A stretch of DNA of 64,000 nt. Source: Parabacteroides sp. PFB2-10 (GTDB lineage: Bacteria; Bacteroidota; Bacteroidia; Bacteroidales; Tannerellaceae). The translations under genes and the position numbers were made by a program. The stretch covers positions 1 through 64,000 of the forward strand of contig NZ_JARXWI010000009.1 of the NCBI RefSeq assembly GCF_029893085.1. The letters are read 5' to 3'. Of the stretch, positions 7,594-16,640 are shown piece by piece. The notes below the pieces were generated by a model. It was not told the DNA's origin, searched no databases, and worked only from the letters and a program-made list of their open reading frames with translations. Each line of letters starts with the position of its first letter. Within the stretch, counting starts at the first letter, position 1.

Positions 7594-9540
7594 ATGAAAG
7601 CGATTGAACAATTGATAGAAATATCCCGCTTTTACGGCGGGAAAAAAGAATATGTGATTGCCGGAGGGGGCAATACATCCTACAAGACGGCAGACAAATT
7701 GTGGGTAAAAGCTAGTGGTTCTTCCCTGGCAACCATCACAGAGGAGGGATTTGCCGTATTGGATCGTGCCCGGTTGCAGCTTATCTCCGAAAAACAATAC
7801 AGCGCGGACACCGCTGAACGCGAAGAACAGGTAAAGAATGACCTGGCGGCTGCCTGCATCACCAAAGACCGCCGCCCGAGTGTCGAGACCTCGATGCATA
7901 ACGCGATCAGCGCCCCCTTTGTGGTACACCTGCACCCTACGTTGGTGAATGCCCTGATGTGTTCGCAAAACTGCGAGGAGATCTCCCGGCAACTGTTTGG
8001 CGACAAAGCGCTTTATATCCCTTATACCGATCCGGGGTATGTGTTGTTTAAGAAGGTCGACGACGGCATCAAGGCTTTCAAAGCCGCCCATGGCACGGAA
8101 CCGGCTATTATCCTCTTGCAGAATCATGGCATATTCGTGGGTGCCGAAACGATTGAAGAGATCAAAGAGCAATACGACTATGTGTTGGCAACCATCAACT
8201 CCCGGATAGTTGAAATGCTTCCGGAGGAAGAAAAACCGGTTTGCCCCTGTGTGAAAGAGATTGTGCCGGCTATCCGTATGATGCTTAGCGGCGAGGGATT
8301 GAAAACACTGAAGGTAACCAACTCTTCCGTGTTAGAATACTTCCTCAGCTCTGCCGAGAAGGCAGAAGCGATCAGTCGCCCCTTTACACCCGACATTATC
8401 GTCTATTGCAAATCGAATTATATCTATTCGGAAACCACCGACCTCGATCAAATCGAACAGCAGATAAAGGACTATGTCGCCCGCTTTGGTTATACCCCTA
8501 AGGTCATTTTGATCAAAGGCATTGGCATGATTGCCGTAGGCGACAATGCTGCCGGAGCGGCTATTATCACCGAGGTATTCAATGATGCCATGCAGATTGC
8601 CTGGTTTGCTGCCTCTTTTGGCGGCGAACACCCGATGACGCAGGAGCAGATCGACTTTATCGACAATTGGGAAGTGGAGAACTATCGCCGTAAGGTAAGC
8701 GCCGGAGCAACTGCCGGTCGTGTGGAGAACAAAACCATTGTCGTGACCGGTGCCGCCCAGGGTTTTGGGGAAGGCATCGCTGCCTGCCTGGTAAGCCAGG
8801 GCGCCAATATCGTAGTAGCCGACCTGAACGAAGAGGTAGGCCGTGAAACCGCCGCGCGTCTGAACGCTTCGGCTAAGAGCAACCGGGTGATATTCGTCAA
8901 GACCAATGTAGCAGACACAAATAGTTTAGACAATCTGGTACATGAAACCCTTTGCGCCTTCGGCGGCTTGGATGTGTTTGTGAGCAATGCCGGTGTGTTG
9001 CGCGCAGGCGGATTAGACGATATGACGCCTGAAGTGTTTGAGTTTGTTACGAAGATCAACTACTCGGCTTACTTCTATTGCGCCAAGGCAGTGTCGCCCG
9101 TTATGAAATTGCAAAACCGATATAAGGCCGACAACTACTGCGATATCATCCAGATCAATTCCAAGTCGGGGCTGCGAGGCTCAAAAGCTAACTTCGCATA
9201 CGCCGGCGGTAAGTTTGGCGGCATCGGACTCACCCAGTCGTTTGCCCTCGAATTGGCGCCTTTCCGTATCAAGGTCAATTCGGTATGCCCCGGAAACTTC
9301 TACGAAGGCCCGCTTTGGTCGGATCCGGAGAACGGACTCTTCGTGCAATACCTGCGCGCAGGCAAAGTGCCGGGTGCGAAGACCATCGACGATGTGCGCA
9401 ACTTCTATATGGCTCAGGTGCCGATGGGCAAGGGAACCAGCCCGGAAGACGTGACGAAAGCTATCCTGTATCTTATCGAACAGACCTGTGAAACCGGACA
9501 GGCCATCCCTGTGACCGGCGGACAGGTTATGATGAATTAA
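7594..9540 (+). CDS. Class II aldolase / short-chain dehydrogenase fusion
   Basis: A 648-residue bifunctional enzyme like YuxG/RhaD-type rhamnulose-1-phosphate aldolase/dehydrogenase fusions. The N-terminal class II aldolase domain (about 1-370) has AGGGNTSYK near residue 22, zinc ligands in HLHP near 113, and NHG near 178. From about residue 378 an SDR domain starts with TGAAQGFGEG for NAD(P) binding, has SNAG, and ends its active site with YAGGK near 535. The family cleaves a ketose phosphate or sugar acid and oxidises the aldehyde or reduces a ketone. The substrate is unknown here. It is translated 2 bp after the PHP gene and 10 bp before the zinc dehydrogenase. Confidence 0.88.
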   Translation: MKAIEQLIEISRFYGGKKEYVIAGGGNTSYKTADKLWVKASGSSLATITEEGFAVLDRARLQLISEKQYSADTAEREEQVKNDLAAACITKDRRPSVETSMHNAISAPFVVHLHPTLVNALMCSQNCEEISRQLFGDKALYIPYTDPGYVLFKKVDDGIKAFKAAHGTEPAIILLQNHGIFVGAETIEEIKEQYDYVLATINSRIVEMLPEEEKPVCPCVKEIVPAIRMMLSGEGLKTLKVTNSSVLEYFLSSAEKAEAISRPFTPDIIVYCKSNYIYSETTDLDQIEQQIKDYVARFGYTPKVILIKGIGMIAVGDNAAGAAIITEVFNDAMQIAWFAASFGGEHPMTQEQIDFIDNWEVENYRRKVSAGATAGRVENKTIVVTGAAQGFGEGIAACLVSQGANIVVADLNEEVGRETAARLNASAKSNRVIFVKTNVADTNSLDNLVHETLCAFGGLDVFVSNAGVLRAGGLDDMTPEVFEFVTKINYSAYFYCAKAVSPVMKLQNRYKADNYCDIIQINSKSGLRGSKANFAYAGGKFGGIGLTQSFALELAPFRIKVNSVCPGNFYEGPLWSDPENGLFVQYLRAGKVPGAKTIDDVRNFYMAQVPMGKGTSPEDVTKAILYLIEQTCETGQAIPVTGGQVMMN

Positions 9541-9550
9541 AACAATCCAT

Positions 9551-10828
9551 ATGAAAACAAAAGCAATCAGATTATACGGTAAGAACGACCTGCGCATGGA
9601 GGAGTTCGAATTGCCGCAGATTAAAGACGACGAGATCTTAGCCAAAGTCGTTTGCGACAGCATCTGCATGTCGTCTTATAAGGCTACGCATGAGGCGGAT
9701 GTTCACAAACGGGTGCCGCGTAACATCGCCGAACAGCCGGTCATTATCGGTCATGAGTTCTCCGGTGAATTAGTAGAGGTAGGCGCCCGTTGGAAAGATC
9801 AGTTTTCCCCCGGCGATAAGTTCTCTATCCAGCCGGCCTTGAATTACGAAAATGGCCCGGTCGGCGCCCTCAGTGCTCCCGGTTACTCCTATGAATTTAT
9901 CGGAGGCGATGCCACCTATGTGATTATCCCGCGCGAGGTGATGGAATTGAACTGCCTGTTGAAGTACACCGGCGAAGGCTTCTTCCCGGCGTCACTTTCC
10001 GAACCCCTCTCCTGTGTGATCGGCGCGGTTCATGCCAACTACCACACCTCTCCCGGCTCCTATATCCATAAGATGGACATTGTCGAAGGAGGCGCGTTGG
10101 CTATCCTGGCCGGAGCAGGCCCGATGGGTATGGCTGCGATAGAATATTTGTTGCATCGCAACCGCAAACCGGGCTTGATGATCGTGACCGATATCGATCA
10201 GGACCGCCTGGATCGGGCGGCTATGCTTTGTCCGGTGGAAGAGGCTGCCAAAGATGGTATCGACCTACGCTATATCAACACCGCGGGCATGAAAGATGTG
10301 GTAGCCGAACTTCGCGCGTTGACCGGTGGTAAGGGCTATAACGATGTGTTTGTATTTGCCCCGGTAACGCCGGTGGTGGAACAGGCCGATGCTATCCTTT
10401 CGCACGACGGTTGCCTAAACTTCTTTGCCGGACCGGCAAACCCCGAGTTCCGCGCTTCGTTGAACTTCTACAACGTCCACTATGCCGCAACCCACGTAGC
10501 CGCGACCAGTGGCGGCAACACCAGCGATATGGTCGAAGCTTTAGACTTAATGTGTAAGGGACTGAACCCGGCCGGATTGGTGACCCATATCGGCGGATTG
10601 AATGCCGTGATCGACACCACCATGCACCTGCCCCAGATACCCGGTGGCAAAAAACTGATCTATACACATATCGATATGCCGCTGACTCCCATCGCAGACT
10701 TTGCGCAGAAGGGAGAAACAAACCCGGTATTCAAACACCTTCACGCGCTATGCGAAAGCAACAGAGGTTTGTGGAGCGTTGAAGCAGAAAATTACCTATT
10801 GGCTAACGCCGACAAATTGTCGGACTAA
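9551..10828 (+). CDS. Zinc-type medium-chain alcohol/polyol dehydrogenase
   Basis: A 425-residue MDR-family oxidoreductase resembling L-sorbose-1-phosphate reductase and related polyol dehydrogenases. The N-terminal GroES-like domain includes CDSICMSSYK, where the usual zinc cysteine region lies, and GHEFSGELVEVG near residue 66. The Rossmann segment AGAGPMGMAA near residue 186 binds NAD(P). It probably interconverts a keto sugar (phosphate) and an alditol before or after aldol cleavage. It is the sixth gene of the operon. Length is somewhat above the 340-400 typical of MDR enzymes, in keeping with the sorbose-phosphate reductase subgroup. Confidence 0.82.
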   Translation: MKTKAIRLYGKNDLRMEEFELPQIKDDEILAKVVCDSICMSSYKATHEADVHKRVPRNIAEQPVIIGHEFSGELVEVGARWKDQFSPGDKFSIQPALNYENGPVGALSAPGYSYEFIGGDATYVIIPREVMELNCLLKYTGEGFFPASLSEPLSCVIGAVHANYHTSPGSYIHKMDIVEGGALAILAGAGPMGMAAIEYLLHRNRKPGLMIVTDIDQDRLDRAAMLCPVEEAAKDGIDLRYINTAGMKDVVAELRALTGGKGYNDVFVFAPVTPVVEQADAILSHDGCLNFFAGPANPEFRASLNFYNVHYAATHVAATSGGNTSDMVEALDLMCKGLNPAGLVTHIGGLNAVIDTTMHLPQIPGGKKLIYTHIDMPLTPIADFAQKGETNPVFKHLHALCESNRGLWSVEAENYLLANADKLSD

Positions 10829-10840
10829 ATACTTATTTCA

Positions 10841-12142
10841 ATGAAACAGCTTGATACTAAACTCATGCACCCTGCCGACCAGATCACCCTGATTATCGGA
10901 CGTATCTATCGCAGCGGCATGACCACCACATCCGGTGGAAACATCTCCATCAAAGACGAACAGGGAGATATATGGATCACACCCGGGTCGATCGACAAGG
11001 GGGCGCTGACAGCCAAGGACATCATGTGTGTCAAAGCCGACGGAACCATCGTAGGCGTTCATAAGCCCTCCTCGGAATTTCCGTTCCATAAAGCGATCTA
11101 CGATATGCGCCCCGACATGACTGCCGTGATCCACGCGCATCCGCCCGCATTGGTCTCTTTCAGTATCGTGCATCAGATTCCGGACACCAACATCATCCCG
11201 CAGGCAAGAGGCATTTGTGGTAAGATTGGTTTCGCACCATACGCGGTGCCGGGAAGTCAGAAGCTGGGTGAGAATATTGCTAAGGAGTTTGAGGATAATC
11301 CTGACTACAAGGCTGTTATCATGGAAAACCATGGGGTCGTTCTCTGCGGAAAAGATATGGAAGATGCTTACCAACGGTTTGAAACGTTGGAGTTCTGCGG
11401 ACGAACCCTGTTGAACGCGAAGATACTGGGAGGCGCCAATACGTTGACAGACGAACAGATCGCGTTGCACGACAAGGCCTTATATGCCGAATATCCGTGC
11501 TTTATGAATGCTGCATATCCCTCCGACGAACGGGCAATCCGCGCCGAGATTGTGAATATCGTGCGCCGTGCCTGCGACCAGGGCTTGATGATCAGCTCAT
11601 ACGGAACGGTGTCTGTGCGCTGGCGCGACAACGACTTCCTGATCACTCCTTCGGGTGTTCCCCGCTGGGATATGGCATTGGAGGATATTGTCCAGGTACG
11701 TGACGGATTGGTGGAGACCGGCAAACACCCCAGCCGTTCGATCGCTTTGCATGATATCATCTATCGCATGAATCCGCATATCAACTCCATTATTCTCACG
11801 CAATCGCCCAACCTGATGGCTTTTAGTACGTCGGGTGCAAAGTTCGACGTGCGCACCATCCCGGAAAGCTGGATCATGCTCAAAGATGTTCCGACCGCCC
11901 CCTTTGGGGTGCAGTACGAGGCAAACAAGCAAATTGCCGAGACACTGAAGAGCCTTCCCTGTGTGTTGATTGCCAACGACTCGGTAGTCGTTACGGGTGA
12001 TAAACTGATCAATACGTTCGACCGCCTGGAAGTGGCTGAGTTTACAGCCAAATCTCTGATTATGGCCGCTCCGTTGGGTCAGTTGCAGCCGATCTCACAG
12101 GAAGAGGTCGAAGCACTGCGGAAAGCATTCAACGTGGTATAA
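10841..12142 (+). CDS. Tandem class II aldolase, second domain degenerate
   Basis: A 433-residue protein made of two class II aldolase/adducin-type domains. The first (about 1-215) is complete: TSGGNIS near residue 28, a catalytic-type glutamate in SSEFPFHK, zinc ligands in VIHAHPP near 99, and ENHGVVLCG near 163. The second (about 225-430) keeps the fold, with YGTVSVRW and a GVPRWDM turn. It has lost both metal motifs, reading LTQSPNL and ANDSVVV where HxHP and NHG should be. The second half is therefore probably structural, regulatory or effector-binding. It is the second aldolase gene of the operon, so two different cleavage or epimerisation steps are likely. Confidence 0.83.
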   Translation: MKQLDTKLMHPADQITLIIGRIYRSGMTTTSGGNISIKDEQGDIWITPGSIDKGALTAKDIMCVKADGTIVGVHKPSSEFPFHKAIYDMRPDMTAVIHAHPPALVSFSIVHQIPDTNIIPQARGICGKIGFAPYAVPGSQKLGENIAKEFEDNPDYKAVIMENHGVVLCGKDMEDAYQRFETLEFCGRTLLNAKILGGANTLTDEQIALHDKALYAEYPCFMNAAYPSDERAIRAEIVNIVRRACDQGLMISSYGTVSVRWRDNDFLITPSGVPRWDMALEDIVQVRDGLVETGKHPSRSIALHDIIYRMNPHINSIILTQSPNLMAFSTSGAKFDVRTIPESWIMLKDVPTAPFGVQYEANKQIAETLKSLPCVLIANDSVVVTGDKLINTFDRLEVAEFTAKSLIMAAPLGQLQPISQEEVEALRKAFNVV

Positions 12143-12155
12143 AACCGGAAGCGGT

Positions 12156-12800
12156 ATGCAAATCATAACAAGTCCCTCGCACGATCCGATGTACAATCTT
12201 TCTCTGGAAAGAGAACTATTGGAGGAGCCTGCGGGGGATTTTTTGTTGTTCTATATTAACGCGCCATCGGTTATTGTCGGGCGCAACCAAGCGATAGAGG
12301 CCGAGGTCGATACCGCCTTCTGCCGCGCACACCATATCCCGGTACTTCAGCGCATCTCCGGAGGAGGCACCGTCTATCATGATGAGGGCAATATCAACTA
12401 TGCCTTTATCTCCGATCGCACAGCCGTTTCTATCTTAGACAGCCAGCCGCTGCTCCCCATCATCGACGCCCTGGCCTCGTTCGGTATCCGGGCAGAAGCC
12501 GGAAAGCGCAACGAACTATTGGTGGATGGCTATAAGGTATCGGGCACGGCCTCCTATGTTACTTCGAAACGCCAACTATTCCACGGCACACTCCTGCACA
12601 ACACCAACCTGGATATCCTGCAAACCGTGCTCCGGGGCGATAGCACCCAACGAGGCCGAAAGATCGCCTCCGTTCCATCGCCGGTGCGCAACCTCTCCCA
12701 CTACTCCTCGCTTGCCTGCGAAACAGAACATTTTCTGATCCTTCTCGTCTCTTTTTTCTCTTCTTATTATTCGTCGGCCGACAGTAGCCCCAACTTTTGA
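12156..12800 (+). CDS. lplA: Lipoate-protein ligase A-type enzyme
   Basis: A 214-residue biotin/lipoate ligase-fold protein that attaches lipoate to the E2 lipoyl domain. Motifs seen are the lipoate loop RISGGGTVYHDEGNINYAF (near residue 66), the catalytic lysine region GYKVSGTAS, and HGTLLHNTNLD. It matches the catalytic domain only, as in short LplA-type ligases. Its presence at the end of the E1-E2-E3 operon parallels acoL of acetoin clusters and points to a dedicated complex. The C-terminus (SSADSSPNF) looks abrupt. The +1 frame after it reads on as FDSADKANILFDT up to the start of the flanking repeat, so the natural C-terminus may have been lost. Confidence 0.85.
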   Translation: MQIITSPSHDPMYNLSLERELLEEPAGDFLLFYINAPSVIVGRNQAIEAEVDTAFCRAHHIPVLQRISGGGTVYHDEGNINYAFISDRTAVSILDSQPLLPIIDALASFGIRAEAGKRNELLVDGYKVSGTASYVTSKRQLFHGTLLHNTNLDILQTVLRGDSTQRGRKIASVPSPVRNLSHYSSLACETEHFLILLVSFFSSYYSSADSSPNF

Positions 12801-12834
12801 TTCAGCCGATAAGGCTAACATACTATTTGACACG

Positions 12835-12986
12835 CGAAATATCATTTTGTCAAAAGCGCGGGAGAATTTTCCCAAAAACCCGGGACTTTGGAGACAAACT
12901 CCCGGGAGAAACACTTTTTAACAAACCGAAGTGTAAGCAAAAGATAGCCAAAACGTTAGAAATTGACCCTTTTTGCTTACACTTCG
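12835..12986 (-). repeat. Dispersed CTCCCGGGAG repeat, copy 1
   Basis: Reverse-oriented copy of the element found seven times in the window. It contains the 10-bp palindrome CTCCCGGGAG followed by AAACACTTTTTAA. TTTTGCTTACACTTCG at 12971-12986 is the reverse complement of 12927-12942. The element fills most of the 304-bp space between the lipoate ligase and the ammonia-lyase gene and starts 34 bp after the ligase stop. Confidence 0.85.
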
Positions 12987-13051
12987 ATTTTTAGGTTTTG
13001 CTCGAAAAATAGATCCTCTCCCCCTCCCTATTTCCCTTTTTCCAGCACATT

Positions 13052-13083
13052 TTTGGCTATGTAGACCAAAAAAAGTAATTTTG
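13052..13083 (+). promoter_or_regulatory. Promoter of the aryl-polyene cluster
   Basis: The -7 box TAATTTTG is at 13076-13083 and the -33 box TTTG at 13052-13055, with a 20-bp spacer. It is 21 bp upstream of the ATG of the ammonia-lyase gene. No other convincing promoter was seen inside the 12-kb cluster, so it may drive all of it. Confidence 0.65.
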
Positions 13084-13104
13084 CACCATTTGAAAAAACA
13101 GAGA

Positions 13105-14655
13105 ATGAAGGGAACTACGATCTATCAGCCGGACGAGAAATTCACGATCGGCCAGATAGAAGCACTATTATTTGAAGACAAGGAATTGGAAATTGCCACG
13201 GAAGCATTGGCTAAAGTGGAAACATGTTACTCTTTCCTCCAGACTTTTGCGAAAGAAAAGGTGATCTACGGCATTAACACCGGATTTGGCCCGATGGCTC
13301 AATACCGGGTGGAAGATGATGTACTTCGCCAATTACAATATAATATCATCCGCAGTCATGCCACCGGAGCAGGCAGTCCGTTGCCACCGGTCTATGTGAA
13401 AGCGGCGATGATCGCCCGCCTGGCTACCTTCCTGCAGGGCTATTCGGGCGTGCATACCGAACTGGTCGAACTGTTGCGTCAATATATCAACCGGGGCATC
13501 TACCCCTTTATTCCCGAACATGGAAGCGTAGGTGCCAGCGGCGACCTGGTGCAACTGGCGCATATCGCCCTGACATTGATCGGCGAAGGGGAGGTTTTCT
13601 ACGAAGGAGCCTTACGCCCTACCGCAGAGGTATTAAAAGAGACCGGGTTACAGCCTATCGAAGTGCATATCCGGGAAGGGCTTTCGGTGACCAACGGCAC
13701 GGCGGTGATGACCGGCATCGGCCTGGTCAACCTCATCTATGCGCGTCGCCTGTTGCATTGGGGCATCGTGGCATCGGTTATGGTGAACGAGATCGCCTCC
13801 TCATACGATGATTTTATGTCGCCAATACTCAACGGCGTAAAAGCGCACGAAGGACAGCAGAAAACGGCTGCCGCCATGCGTTGCTGGATCAAAGGAAGCC
13901 AGTCGATGCGCAAACGGGAACATGAACTTTTCGGGCAGAACGATGAAAAGATATTCAACCACAAGGTACAGCCCTACTACTCTCTCCGCTGCGTTCCGCA
14001 GGTGTTGGGGCCGGTATGGGATGAACTGGATAACGCCGAGAAGGTACTACTGAACGAAATCAATTCGGCCAACGACAACCCGATTGTCGACCCCGAATCA
14101 CAATATGTATATCATGGCGGAAACTTCCACGGCGACTATGTTTCGTTCGAGATGGATAAGTTAAAAATCGCCCTGACCAAGCTAACGATGCTGGCGGAAC
14201 GACAATTAAACTATCTTTGTCATGACCGTATCAACGAGATATTGCCGCCGTTTGTGAATATGGGTGTGTTGGGATTGAATTACGGATTGCAGGCTTCGCA
14301 GTTTACGGCCACTTCGACAACGGCCGAATGTCAGACCCTGTCGAACCCGATGTATGTGCATAGCATACCCAACAACAACGACAATCAGGACATTGTCAGC
14401 ATGGGAACCAATTCGGCCCTGATCGCTAAAACCGTTGTAGAGAACTCCTTCCAGGTGATGGCCATTCATTTTATGGCCATCGTGCAGGCGGTCGACTGCC
14501 TGGAGATGAAAGAAAAACTATCGCCGCGCACGCGGAACATATATGATGAAGTACGGGCTATCTTCCCTGTTTTTGTGGAAGACACGCCAAAATACAAAGA
14601 GATAGAGGCTGTTATGGCCTACCTGAAAGAAAAACGCATAGAGAAAGAAATATGA
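13105..14655 (+). CDS. Tyrosine (aromatic amino acid) ammonia-lyase
   Basis: A 516-residue cytoplasmic lyase of the HAL/PAL/TAL family. It carries the MIO-forming triad Ala144-Ser145-Gly146 in GSVGASGDLVQL, the catalytic tyrosine in VIYGINTGFGPMAQYR (Y55), and NANDNP-type residues in NSANDNPIVD. It closely recalls Flavobacterium johnsoniae TAL (FjTAL), sharing QYNIIRSH and YVHSIPNNNDNQDIVSMG, so 4-coumarate from tyrosine is the likely product and polyene starter. The Ser-His at the selectivity position resembles HAL but also occurs in FjTAL. The ATG at 13105 is chosen because the promoter overlaps the longer reading frame. Its stop overlaps the next start (ATGA). Confidence 0.88.
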   Translation: MKGTTIYQPDEKFTIGQIEALLFEDKELEIATEALAKVETCYSFLQTFAKEKVIYGINTGFGPMAQYRVEDDVLRQLQYNIIRSHATGAGSPLPPVYVKAAMIARLATFLQGYSGVHTELVELLRQYINRGIYPFIPEHGSVGASGDLVQLAHIALTLIGEGEVFYEGALRPTAEVLKETGLQPIEVHIREGLSVTNGTAVMTGIGLVNLIYARRLLHWGIVASVMVNEIASSYDDFMSPILNGVKAHEGQQKTAAAMRCWIKGSQSMRKREHELFGQNDEKIFNHKVQPYYSLRCVPQVLGPVWDELDNAEKVLLNEINSANDNPIVDPESQYVYHGGNFHGDYVSFEMDKLKIALTKLTMLAERQLNYLCHDRINEILPPFVNMGVLGLNYGLQASQFTATSTTAECQTLSNPMYVHSIPNNNDNQDIVSMGTNSALIAKTVVENSFQVMAIHFMAIVQAVDCLEMKEKLSPRTRNIYDEVRAIFPVFVEDTPKYKEIEAVMAYLKEKRIEKEI

Positions 14656-15380
14656 AATACGCATTGGTAACAGGCGGAAGCCGCGGTATCGGACGGGCAG
14701 TCAGTATGCAATTGGCGGAGATGGGTTATTGTGTATTAATCAACTACCAGAGCAATCAGGCGGAAGCCTTAGAGACCTTGCGCTTAGTGCGCGAAAAGGG
14801 TTCCGATGGCGAATTGATGCCTTTCGACGTAACTAACCGGGAAGAGGTGGATTCTGTCCTCAACAAATGGATGGAAGCGCACCCGGGTGAATACATCGAG
14901 GTGTTGATCAACAATGCCGGTATCCGCAAGGACAACCTGATGTTGTGGATGGGCGGCGACGAATGGAATCGTGTAATCGATATCAGCCTGAACGGGTTCT
15001 ATAACGTGACCCAGCCGTTACTGAAAAATATGCTGGTAAAGAAATTTGGACGTATTGTCAATATGGTTTCGCTCTCCGGCCTCAAAGGCATGCCGGGACA
15101 GGTGAACTATTCGGCAGCCAAAGGTGGCATGATCGCGGCAACCAAGGCATTGGCGCAGGAAACAGCCAAAAAGAATGTGACGGTGAATGCTGTGGCACCC
15201 GGTTTTATCCGCACGGACATGACACAGGACCTGGACGAAAACGAACTGAAAAAGCAGGTTCCGGCAGGCCGTTTTGGCACCCCGGAGGAGGTGGCTGCGT
15301 TGGTAGGCTTCTTAGTTTCGCCGGCAGCGGCTTATATTACAGGAGAGGTTATCTCCATTAATGGAGGTTTATATACATAA
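14652..15380 (+). CDS. 3-oxoacyl-ACP reductase (FabG-like)
   Basis: A 242-residue SDR enzyme of normal FabG length. It has TGGSRGIGRAV for NADPH binding, NNAG near residue 92, the catalytic Ser in NMVSLSG and YSAAKGG (YxxxK), and a C-terminal FLVSPAAAYITGEVISINGG. It reduces the 3-keto group after each condensation during polyene growth. It is translationally coupled to the ammonia-lyase by a 4-bp overlap. Confidence 0.9.
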   Translation: MKYALVTGGSRGIGRAVSMQLAEMGYCVLINYQSNQAEALETLRLVREKGSDGELMPFDVTNREEVDSVLNKWMEAHPGEYIEVLINNAGIRKDNLMLWMGGDEWNRVIDISLNGFYNVTQPLLKNMLVKKFGRIVNMVSLSGLKGMPGQVNYSAAKGGMIAATKALAQETAKKNVTVNAVAPGFIRTDMTQDLDENELKKQVPAGRFGTPEEVAALVGFLVSPAAAYITGEVISINGGLYT

Positions 15381-15389
15381 AAAAGCGCG

Positions 15390-16613
15390 ATGAACAGAGT
15401 GGTGATCACAGGCATGGGCATTTATTCCTGTATAGGGAAGAACCAAGAAGAGGTTCTGCATTCCTTATACAACGGGGTTTCCGGCATCGGCATCGATCCG
15501 GCACGCAAGGAATATGGCTACCGCTCAGCCCTGACCGGGATACTGGAACGCCCTGACCTGAAAGGAGTATTGGACAGAAAGAAACGCAACGGCCTTTGCG
15601 AACAGGGACAATATGCCTATGTGGCAACTGTGGAAGCGCTCCGTCAGGCGGGCATCGACGAAGACTACCTGCAAAACAAGGAAGTAGGCATCCTGTATGG
15701 CAACGACAGCAGTGCGGAGCCGGTGATCCAGGCGATCGATATTATCCGCGAAAAACATAATACGACACTCGTAGGATCGGGATCGGTTTTTCAGAGTATG
15801 AACTCGACCGTAACGATGAACCTGGCGGTAATATTCAAACTCAAAGGGATCAACTTTACGATCTCCGGCGCCTGCGCCAGCGGGTCACACGCTATTGGCA
15901 TGGCACACACCCTGATCCGTACCGGCATGCAGGAGTGTATCGTTTGCGGAGGAGCCCAGGAGATGAATATCTATTCGGTAGGCAGCTTCGACGGACTCGA
16001 AGCCTTCTCCCTCAGGGAAGACGAGCCGACGAAAGCCTCGCGCCCATTCGACAGGAACCGGGACGGATTGGTACCGAGCGGAGGAGCCGCCACCCTTATT
16101 CTCGAAAGCTACGAATCAGCTATGCGTCGCGGAGCAACGATCCTGGCGGAAGTGGCCGGTTATGGTTTCTCTTCGAATGGCGACCACCTCTCCGTGCCCA
16201 ATGTAGAAGGGCCGGCACGCTCCTTAAAGAGAGCGCTGGAAAGCGCCCGGTTATCCATACAGGATATACAATACATCAATGCACACGCGACCTCTACCCC
16301 GGTAGGCGACCAGAACGAAGCGAAAGCGATACTGGAACTCCTGGGCGATTATCGTCCTTATGTTACCTCCACCAAGTCGCAAACGGGACATGAGATGTGG
16401 ATGGCGGGAGCCAGTGAAGTGGTTTATTCCATGTTGATGATGCAAAATGGTTTCATTGCTCCGCATCTGAATCTGGAAGAACCCGACGAGGTATCTTCCA
16501 AACTGCTGATCCCAACAGAAAGGGTGGAGACGGAATTCGACGCATTCCTATCGAATTCGTTTGGCTTTGGGGGAACCAATTCGACACTGATTGTCCGGAA
16601 ATTTACTGAATAA
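15390..16613 (+). CDS. Beta-ketoacyl-ACP synthase (FabF-type), first of three
   Basis: A 407-residue KAS II-type condensing enzyme with an intact Cys-His-His triad: Cys162 in SGACASGSHAIG, His in YINAHATSTPVGD, and His in QTGHEMWMAGASE. The C-terminal SNSFGFGGTNSTLI is the usual glycine-rich loop. It condenses malonyl-ACP with the growing aryl-polyene chain. It lies between the ketoreductase and an ACP gene, as in aryl-polyene clusters. Confidence 0.9.
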   Translation: MNRVVITGMGIYSCIGKNQEEVLHSLYNGVSGIGIDPARKEYGYRSALTGILERPDLKGVLDRKKRNGLCEQGQYAYVATVEALRQAGIDEDYLQNKEVGILYGNDSSAEPVIQAIDIIREKHNTTLVGSGSVFQSMNSTVTMNLAVIFKLKGINFTISGACASGSHAIGMAHTLIRTGMQECIVCGGAQEMNIYSVGSFDGLEAFSLREDEPTKASRPFDRNRDGLVPSGGAATLILESYESAMRRGATILAEVAGYGFSSNGDHLSVPNVEGPARSLKRALESARLSIQDIQYINAHATSTPVGDQNEAKAILELLGDYRPYVTSTKSQTGHEMWMAGASEVVYSMLMMQNGFIAPHLNLEEPDEVSSKLLIPTERVETEFDAFLSNSFGFGGTNSTLIVRKFTE

Positions 16614-16640
16614 AAACATTTATATATACGCTAAACAAGC

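Noticed and set aside
12835-12986. Transposase-bearing insertion sequence
   Set aside because: The element is only about 130-150 bp with no coding capacity. It is listed as a small dispersed repeat instead.
13105-14655. Histidine ammonia-lyase of histidine degradation (hutH)
   Set aside because: Although Ser-His is at the selectivity site, the sequence closely resembles FjTAL, and the neighbours are polyene genes, not hutU, hutI or ftcD.
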